From contig NZ_CP117709.1 of assembly GCF_028622875.1 (NCBI RefSeq), positions 2,728,001-2,792,000 of the forward strand: 64,000 nt of DNA, read 5' to 3'. This DNA is from Streptomyces sp. MMBL 11-1 (GTDB taxonomy: Bacteria; Actinomycetota; Actinomycetes; Streptomycetales; Streptomycetaceae). Shown piece by piece: positions 60,258 through 64,000 of the stretch. The first letter of the stretch is position 1, and every line of letters starts with the position of its first letter. The notes under the pieces were generated by a model. It ran no database searches and was not told the DNA's origin. It saw nothing but the letters and a program-made list of their open reading frames with translations. The translations under genes were made by a program, and so were the position numbers.

Positions 60258-60689
60258 GTCCTCTGGCTCCTGTCGCGCGCCGTTGCGTGACGTAGGTGAG
60301 AAAAGCGGCGTACCGCCACGACGCGGGGTTTCCGGTCTGGGTCGACGCTATGCCGCTTCGAGAGATACCCGGGACCATATTGGCCATTTTCGGCAGCCGG
60401 TCCGGAGTCGGGAGATCGCGGATCGCCCGGGTGCTGTGGCACTCCGGGCGGCAGCCGGGGGCTTCGCTGCCCCCGAGGCGTATCGCGCTGATCACGGCAC
60501 CAGGCTATCCCCCTCGCACCCCATCGCGTCATGAGCTGCTTGTGTACAAAAGAACCCCCCGGACTTTGACACTCTGGACAGTGCGCCGCGCCGCCTTGGC
60601 GAACTCCCGAAACCGGGGCAGTCTGTCCGTACCGCACGGATCCAGGCCCTCGGCACGCCATCGGGGCCACCGGCCCCGAGGAGCCCGCC
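60258..60689. other. Divergent intergenic region gdhB / DJ-1 gene
   Basis: 432 bp with no convincing gene. A short inverted pair CACT-N6-AGTG lies at about 60568-60581, overlapping a TTGACA hexamer near 60565 on the plus strand that could serve the DJ-1 gene. On the minus strand TATGGT (about 60377-60382) is a possible gdhB -10 box. No well-spaced promoter could be fixed. Confidence 0.45.
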
Positions 60690-61268
60690 ATGCCGCAGAA
60701 GATCCTCATCGTCACCGGCGACGCCGCCGAGTCGCTCGAAGTCCTCTACCCGTACCAACGGCTGCTGGAGGAGGGGTACGAGGTCGACATCGCGGCCCCC
60801 GAGCGCAAGACGCTGCGCTTCGTGGTCCACGACTTCGAGCCCGGCTTCGACACGTACACGGAGAAGCCCGGCTACACCTGGCCCGCCGACCTGTCCTTCT
60901 CCGAGGTCGACCCCGGGGCCTACGTCGCCCTGGTGATCCCCGGCGGTCGCGCCCCCGAGTACCTCCGCAACAACGCCGAACTGCGGAAGATCGTCGGCGC
61001 CTTCTTCTCCTCGGACCGCCCGGTCGCCCAGATCTGCCACGGCCCCCTGATCACCGCGGCCAACGGCAGCCTCGCCGGCCGCAACGTCACGGCCTACCCG
61101 GCCCTGGAACCGGACATGCAGGGCGCGGGAGCGACCTTCCAGGACACGGAGGCGGTCGTGGACGGCGCCGTGGTCTCCTCCCGGGCCTGGCCGGACCACC
61201 CGGCGTGGATGCGAGAGTTCCTGAAGGTACTCAGGTCAACCCACCCCTCCAGCCCGCCCGGCGCTTGA
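60690..61268 (+). CDS. DJ-1/PfpI family protein
   Basis: A 192-aa class-I glutamine amidotransferase-like protein of the DJ-1/PfpI superfamily. It starts MPQKILIVTGDAAESLEVLY, has the strand-loop VALVIPGGRAPEYLRNN, and the nucleophile elbow AQICHGPLITAANG with the conserved cysteine near 116. Members act as chaperones, glyoxalase-like deglycases or proteases. The closest wording (PGGRAPEYLR) is of the YhbO/general-stress type. A GAGGAG ribosome-binding site precedes ATG 60690. The last seven codons and the stop come from the first copy of a repeat element at 61248, so the natural C-terminus may have been altered by that element. Confidence 0.9.
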   Translation: MPQKILIVTGDAAESLEVLYPYQRLLEEGYEVDIAAPERKTLRFVVHDFEPGFDTYTEKPGYTWPADLSFSEVDPGAYVALVIPGGRAPEYLRNNAELRKIVGAFFSSDRPVAQICHGPLITAANGSLAGRNVTAYPALEPDMQGAGATFQDTEAVVDGAVVSSRAWPDHPAWMREFLKVLRSTHPSSPPGA

Positions 61269-61303
61269 GGACGTCTTTTCCAGCCCGCCCGGCGCTTGAG
61301 GAC
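61248..61303 (+). repeat. Two copies of a dispersed 25-bp intergenic element
   Basis: Identical 25-bp copies at 61248-61272 and 61279-61303 containing GCCCGCCCGGCGCTTGAGG. A degenerate third copy is at 55101-55119. I recall this CCGGCG-TTGAGGAC word as common in Streptomyces intergenic DNA. Confidence 0.8.
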
Positions 61304-61401
61304 CGGGGTCCGGGGCAGCGCCCCGAAAGCCCGCAGCACGCCCACCCGCACACGGACAGGCACCGGCAGCCGGCACCGGCACAGGCACCACCCCGCCCCC
61401 G

Positions 61402-62079
61402 CTACGCGGAAAACGTCCGCGCCAACGCCACCGCCTCCCCCAGGCTGTCCACCACCGGCACCCCCGCCCCCTCCAGTTTGCTGCGGCTGTGCGACCCCCC
61501 GGTGTACAGCACCGCCCGAGCCCCCACATGCGCCGCCGCCACCGCGTCGTCCAGCGCGTCCCCGATGACCACCGCGTTCTCGGGCGCGATCCCGCCCACC
61601 CCGGCCAGCGCCTCGAAGTGCCGCTCCATGTGGAGCGCCTTGCTCCCGCCGGACGGCCCCGTACGCCCCTCGACGCGGACGAACCGCGGCTCGATTCCGT
61701 ACCCCCGCACCACCGGCACCAGCTGCTCGTGCCCGTACATGCTCAGCAGCGACTGGCTGCGCCCGGTCCGCTGCCACTGATCCAGCAGCTCCTCCACCCC
61801 GGCGGTGAGCCCACAGGCCAGGCGCTGCTCCGCGTAGTGCCGGTGGAAGACGCCGTCCATCCGCTCCCACTCGGCCTCGGTGGGCAGCCGGCCCAGGAAC
61901 CGCTCGTAGAACCGGGGTATGGGGATGGTGTACATCTCCCGGTACTGCTCCAGCGTGATCGGCGCCAGCTCGATCTCCGCGAACGCGGCGTTCGTCGCCT
62001 GGATGACGGCATGGGTGTCGTCCAGCAGCGTGCCGTTCCAGTCCCAGACCAGATGTGTGCGTGTCGTCCCCGAAGTCAT
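61402..62079 (-). CDS. HAD family hydrolase (phosphatase)
   Basis: A 225-aa haloacid dehalogenase-type phosphatase of the Gph/PgmB group. Motif I is LVWDWNGTLLDDT near residue 10 with the aspartate nucleophile and DWNG instead of the usual DxDG. A helical cap domain (~20-95), motif II LLSMYG, a lysine in GGSKALHMERHF and motif IV VVIGDALDDAVAA follow. It dephosphorylates small phosphometabolites; the substrate is unknown. ATG 62079 is the only start before motif I. There is no ribosome-binding site immediately before it, so a leaderless transcript is possible. It is 38 bp from the next gene on the same strand, a likely two-gene operon. Confidence 0.87.
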   Translation of the reverse strand: MTSGTTRTHLVWDWNGTLLDDTHAVIQATNAAFAEIELAPITLEQYREMYTIPIPRFYERFLGRLPTEAEWERMDGVFHRHYAEQRLACGLTAGVEELLDQWQRTGRSQSLLSMYGHEQLVPVVRGYGIEPRFVRVEGRTGPSGGSKALHMERHFEALAGVGGIAPENAVVIGDALDDAVAAAHVGARAVLYTGGSHSRSKLEGAGVPVVDSLGEAVALARTFSA

Positions 62080-62117
62080 GGAGGAAAAGTACCCGCCGGG
62101 TACGACAACGCCGCCAC

Positions 62118-62624
62118 TCAGCCGATGAGCTGCGGAATCTCCTGCACGCCGAACCACAGCAGCTCGTGGTCCTCGGCCCCGTCCACGGTGAACCGCGCGT
62201 CGTCGTCGCCGAGGTCCGCCGCTCCCAGCGCCGCCGCCGCGGCGGCCACGTCCTTCTCCGCGTCGTCGGCGTCCACGTGCACCGCCGCCGCCTTGGCCAG
62301 CGGCAGCATGGCGGAGATCCGCACCTCGCCGAGCGATGCCGCGCTCAGCCCGTGATCGGGGTCGGCGACGGCGGCCCCGTCCGGTACGTCGACGGCCACG
62401 ACGACCCGGCGGCGCGCCTCGTCCGGCTTCCCCGCGATCATCCGCAGCGAGGCGGCGGCGGCCCGGTTGAGCGCCGCGTACTCCAGCTCCTCGATGTCGT
62501 CGGAGACATACCACTCGCGCAGCCCGGGAGTCACCGCGTAGGCGGTCAGCGGTCCGGGGCCGACCTCGCCCGCACCGTGCGCCGCTGCGAGACCGGAGAG
62601 GGTCAGGGGGACGTACACGCGCAT
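62118..62624 (-). CDS. Conserved actinobacterial protein (DUF6912-type), function unknown
   Basis: A 168-aa acidic protein starting MRVYVPLTLSGLAAAHGAGEVG, followed by a repeated helix-strand pattern (EEYAALNRAAAASLRMIAG-like, then RRVVVAVDVPDGAA) and ending in LLWFGVQEIPQLIG. No catalytic motif, TM segment or signal peptide is visible. I recognise it as the small uncharacterised protein commonly encoded near the HAD phosphatase in Streptomyces. It precedes the HAD gene by 38 bp. Upstream lies a 273-bp divergent region shared with the gene at 62898. Confidence 0.75.
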   Translation of the reverse strand: MRVYVPLTLSGLAAAHGAGEVGPGPLTAYAVTPGLREWYVSDDIEELEYAALNRAAAASLRMIAGKPDEARRRVVVAVDVPDGAAVADPDHGLSAASLGEVRISAMLPLAKAAAVHVDADDAEKDVAAAAAALGAADLGDDDARFTVDGAEDHELLWFGVQEIPQLIG

Positions 62625-62854
62625 GGCAGGTCGCTTTCGTAGAGGGAAACGTTCTCAGGATACGTGGGAACGCCCCCTTTCGGGTTTCGGCAACCGGGGT
62701 CGTCCGTCCACGGCCGACGCCCCGTCACCCCCGCTGTCGCCCTTGTCCCGCAAGGGCCGAGCCACGGATAGGTGATTCCGCCCACGCCCGATCGGCGCCC
62801 GGAGGCCCCTTGCGTCGCTGACGACCGCACCCGTAGAAGATCCCCAACACAAGT

Positions 62855-62866
62855 TACCGTCCGGTA
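62855..62866. promoter_or_regulatory. Palindromic site upstream of the Rv3235-like gene
   Basis: TACCG-TC-CGGTA within AAGTTACCGTCCGGTAGAAC, 32-43 bp before the start codon at 62898. The form resembles TetR-type operators, but no regulator is encoded beside it. It lies where a promoter core would be expected. Confidence 0.4.
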
Positions 62867-62897
62867 GAACCGGGCCCGGTCAACGGGGGCGACGATC

Positions 62898-63344
62898 ATG
62901 AGCATGGACAGGACGAGGCCCGCCGGCCGACGCGACCAGGGTGGTCCCCGGACCGTTCCTCCGCAGCGGTCCCGCAGGCAGCAGCCCCACCGGCCGCAGC
63001 GCCCGCACCAGTGGTTCGCCGAGCGCCTGCTCGCCGTCCTCAGCGGCCAGCGCCCGGTGCACTGGATGCTCGGCCACACCATCGGCGAGGCCTACGACCA
63101 GCTCGCCGAACTGGCCCCGAGCACCCCACTGGGGGCCACCCGGGGCAGCCGCCCCGTCCTTCGCCACTGCCGCGGGGCGCAGCCCGCCACCGGCGTGGTC
63201 GAGGCGTTCGCCAGCATCACCGCGGGCGACCGGGTCCGGGCGATGGCCTTCCGCCTGGAACAGGGCGCCGACCATCGCTGGCGCTGCGCCGCGGTGGAAC
63301 TGGGCGGCGAGCGCCTCACGGCCGGCCGCACCGGCCCCCGGTGA
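62898..63344 (+). CDS. Rv3235 family protein, function unknown
   Basis: A 148-aa protein with a basic, Arg/Gln/Pro-rich N-terminus (~1-35: RDQGGPRTVPPQRSRRQQPH) and a conserved helical-plus-strand domain (~36-140: WFAERLLAVLSGQRPVHWMLGH, EAFASITAGDRVRAMAFRLEQ, HRWRCAAVELGG). It is the small protein found next to secA in actinobacteria (Rv3235 in Mycobacterium tuberculosis). The function is unknown; the basic tail and secA proximity hint at nucleic-acid or translocon-associated roles, unproven. GGGGGC precedes ATG 62898. It is convergent with secA across a strong hairpin. Confidence 0.85.
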   Translation: MSMDRTRPAGRRDQGGPRTVPPQRSRRQQPHRPQRPHQWFAERLLAVLSGQRPVHWMLGHTIGEAYDQLAELAPSTPLGATRGSRPVLRHCRGAQPATGVVEAFASITAGDRVRAMAFRLEQGADHRWRCAAVELGGERLTAGRTGPR

Positions 63345-63351
63345 TCCGGAA

Positions 63352-63399
63352 ACCGCGGCAGGGGCCGGACACCCCCTGGTGTCCGGCCCCTGCCGCGGT
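63352..63399. terminator. Bidirectional terminator between convergent genes
   Basis: Perfect 22-bp inverted repeat (63352-63373 with 63378-63399) and a CCCT loop; the longest perfect stem in the window. It separates the Rv3235-like gene from secA. Confidence 0.8.
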
Positions 63400-63409
63400 A
63401 CCGCTGGTG

Positions 63410-64000
63410 CTACTTCTTGCGGCGGCGGCCGCCGCCCTTCTGGGCCTTGCGGCGCTCCGCACGCGTCATGCCGTCGGCGGAACCGGACCGCGTGTCACCG
63501 GTGGCGTCGTCATTGGCGAAGTCACCCTCGACGACACCGCCCTCCCCGTCCACCGTGGGAGCGGAGAAGTGGAGCCGGTCCGGCCGCTGCGGGGCCTCCA
63601 GGCCCTTGGCGCGGATCTGCGGGACGGGAACGGCGCTCTCCTTGTCCAGCGAGGTGCGCTCGGCGCCGTCCTGCACCGGAACCTCCTCGACCTGCTGCTC
63701 GACCTGGACCTCCAGGTTGAACAGGTAGCCGACGGACTCCTCCTTGATGCCCTCCATCATGGCGTTGAACATGTCGAAGCCCTCGCGCTGGTACTCGACC
63801 AGCGGGTCCTTCTGCGCCATGGCCCGCAGGCCGATGCCCTCCTGGAGGTAGTCCATCTCGTAGAGGTGCTCGCGCCACTTGCGGTCGAGCACCGAGAGGA
63901 CGACGCGCCGCTCCAGCTCACGCATGATGTCGGAGCCGAGCGTGTTCTCGCGCTCCTCGTACTGCTCGTGGATGTCGTTCTTGACCGACTCGGCGATGAA
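63410..64000 (-). CDS. secA: Preprotein translocase ATPase SecA, C-terminal part
   Basis: The frame is open to the window edge, giving the last 196 residues of SecA, the motor of Sec-dependent protein export. Visible are the helical wing/scaffold segments ([60 protein letters not shown]) and an acidic linker. The C-terminus is a basic [17 protein letters not shown] tail instead of the cysteine-rich SecB-binding zinc motif of E. coli SecA. This ending is normal for actinobacteria, which lack SecB. The catalytic DEAD motor lies outside the window. Confidence 0.96.
   Translation of the reverse strand, partial: FIAESVKNDIHEQYEERENTLGSDIMRELERRVVLSVLDRKWREHLYEMDYLQEGIGLRAMAQKDPLVEYQREGFDMFNAMMEGIKEESVGYLFNLEVQVEQQVEEVPVQDGAERTSLDKESAVPVPQIRAKGLEAPQRPDRLHFSAPTVDGEGGVVEGDFANDDATGDTRSGSADGMTRAERRKAQKGGGRRRKK

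Noticed and set aside
60196..60495. 99-codon minus-strand frame overlapping the gdhB start
   Set aside because: Not preceded by a ribosome-binding site, overlaps the N-terminus of gdhB in another frame and has no recognisable pattern.

Overview
The window is high-G+C chromosomal DNA from a Streptomyces. Evidence for this includes third-position G/C in every gene, GTG/TTG starts, an actinobacterial tmRNA tag, sortase-E type LAxTG anchoring, the NnaR/GlnR nitrogen circuit, and a gene order (murA - hup - malic enzyme - HelR-like ATPase ... ssrA - smpB - ctp - ftsX - ftsE - prfB - pkaB - pkaA - FHA protein ... tagGH - NAD-GDH ... secA) that I recall from the Streptomyces core. No phage, plasmid, insertion sequence, integrase or CRISPR array is visible. 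Most of it is core chromosome, with one accessory-looking surface-polymer region.

Layout. (1) 1-6 kb: 3' end of murA, HU protein hup, ACT-domain malic enzyme, and a HelD/HelR-like RNA polymerase-associated ATPase. (2) 6-15 kb: CGNR zinc-finger regulator, two GNAT acetyltransferases with overlapping 3' ends, nnaR and narK (nitrate assimilation, with a good GlnR box upstream of nnaR), a divergent LysR/MFS pair, and a membrane Ser/Thr kinase with an extracytoplasmic sensor-like domain. (3) 15-22 kb: tmRNA and SmpB (ribosome rescue), an S41 protease, ftsEX, a tiny zinc-ribbon membrane protein, a LAETG-anchored wall protein with 31 GGGDQ repeats, and prfB. (4) 22-30 kb: kinases PkaB and PkaA, then a 1268-aa FHA/FtsK-like protein, which together look like a phospho-signalling module. 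(5) 30-34 kb: sugar ABC importer (lipoprotein plus two permeases, no ATPase), with a 104-bp tandem duplication at the permease junction.

(6) 34-55 kb is the most distinctive part. It holds a wall-polymer (teichoic-acid-like) locus with five CDP-glycerol:poly(glycerophosphate) glycerophosphotransferase-type polymerases. Four of them are fused to N-terminal family-2 glycosyltransferases in proteins of 741 to 1278 aa. The locus also has a GT4 glycosyltransferase, two SAM methyltransferases (one TylF-like), a polytopic membrane protein, a TetR regulator and a TagG/TagH-type ABC exporter. The simplest reading is synthesis, decoration and export of a phosphodiester-linked, possibly O-methylated cell-wall glycopolymer. 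(7) 55-64 kb: giant NAD-dependent glutamate dehydrogenase, DJ-1/PfpI protein, HAD phosphatase, a DUF6912-type protein, an Rv3235-like protein, and the 3' end of secA.

Two sequence-level themes recur. First, short tandem duplications sit exactly on or beside stop codons (pkaA, pkaB, a sugar permease, tagH, a polymerase gene), in several cases copying the stop codon. Second, the 9-nt palindrome CCGTNACGG recurs inside three unrelated tandem arrays, two of them within coding sequence. Strong perfect hairpins serve as terminators at many gene ends.
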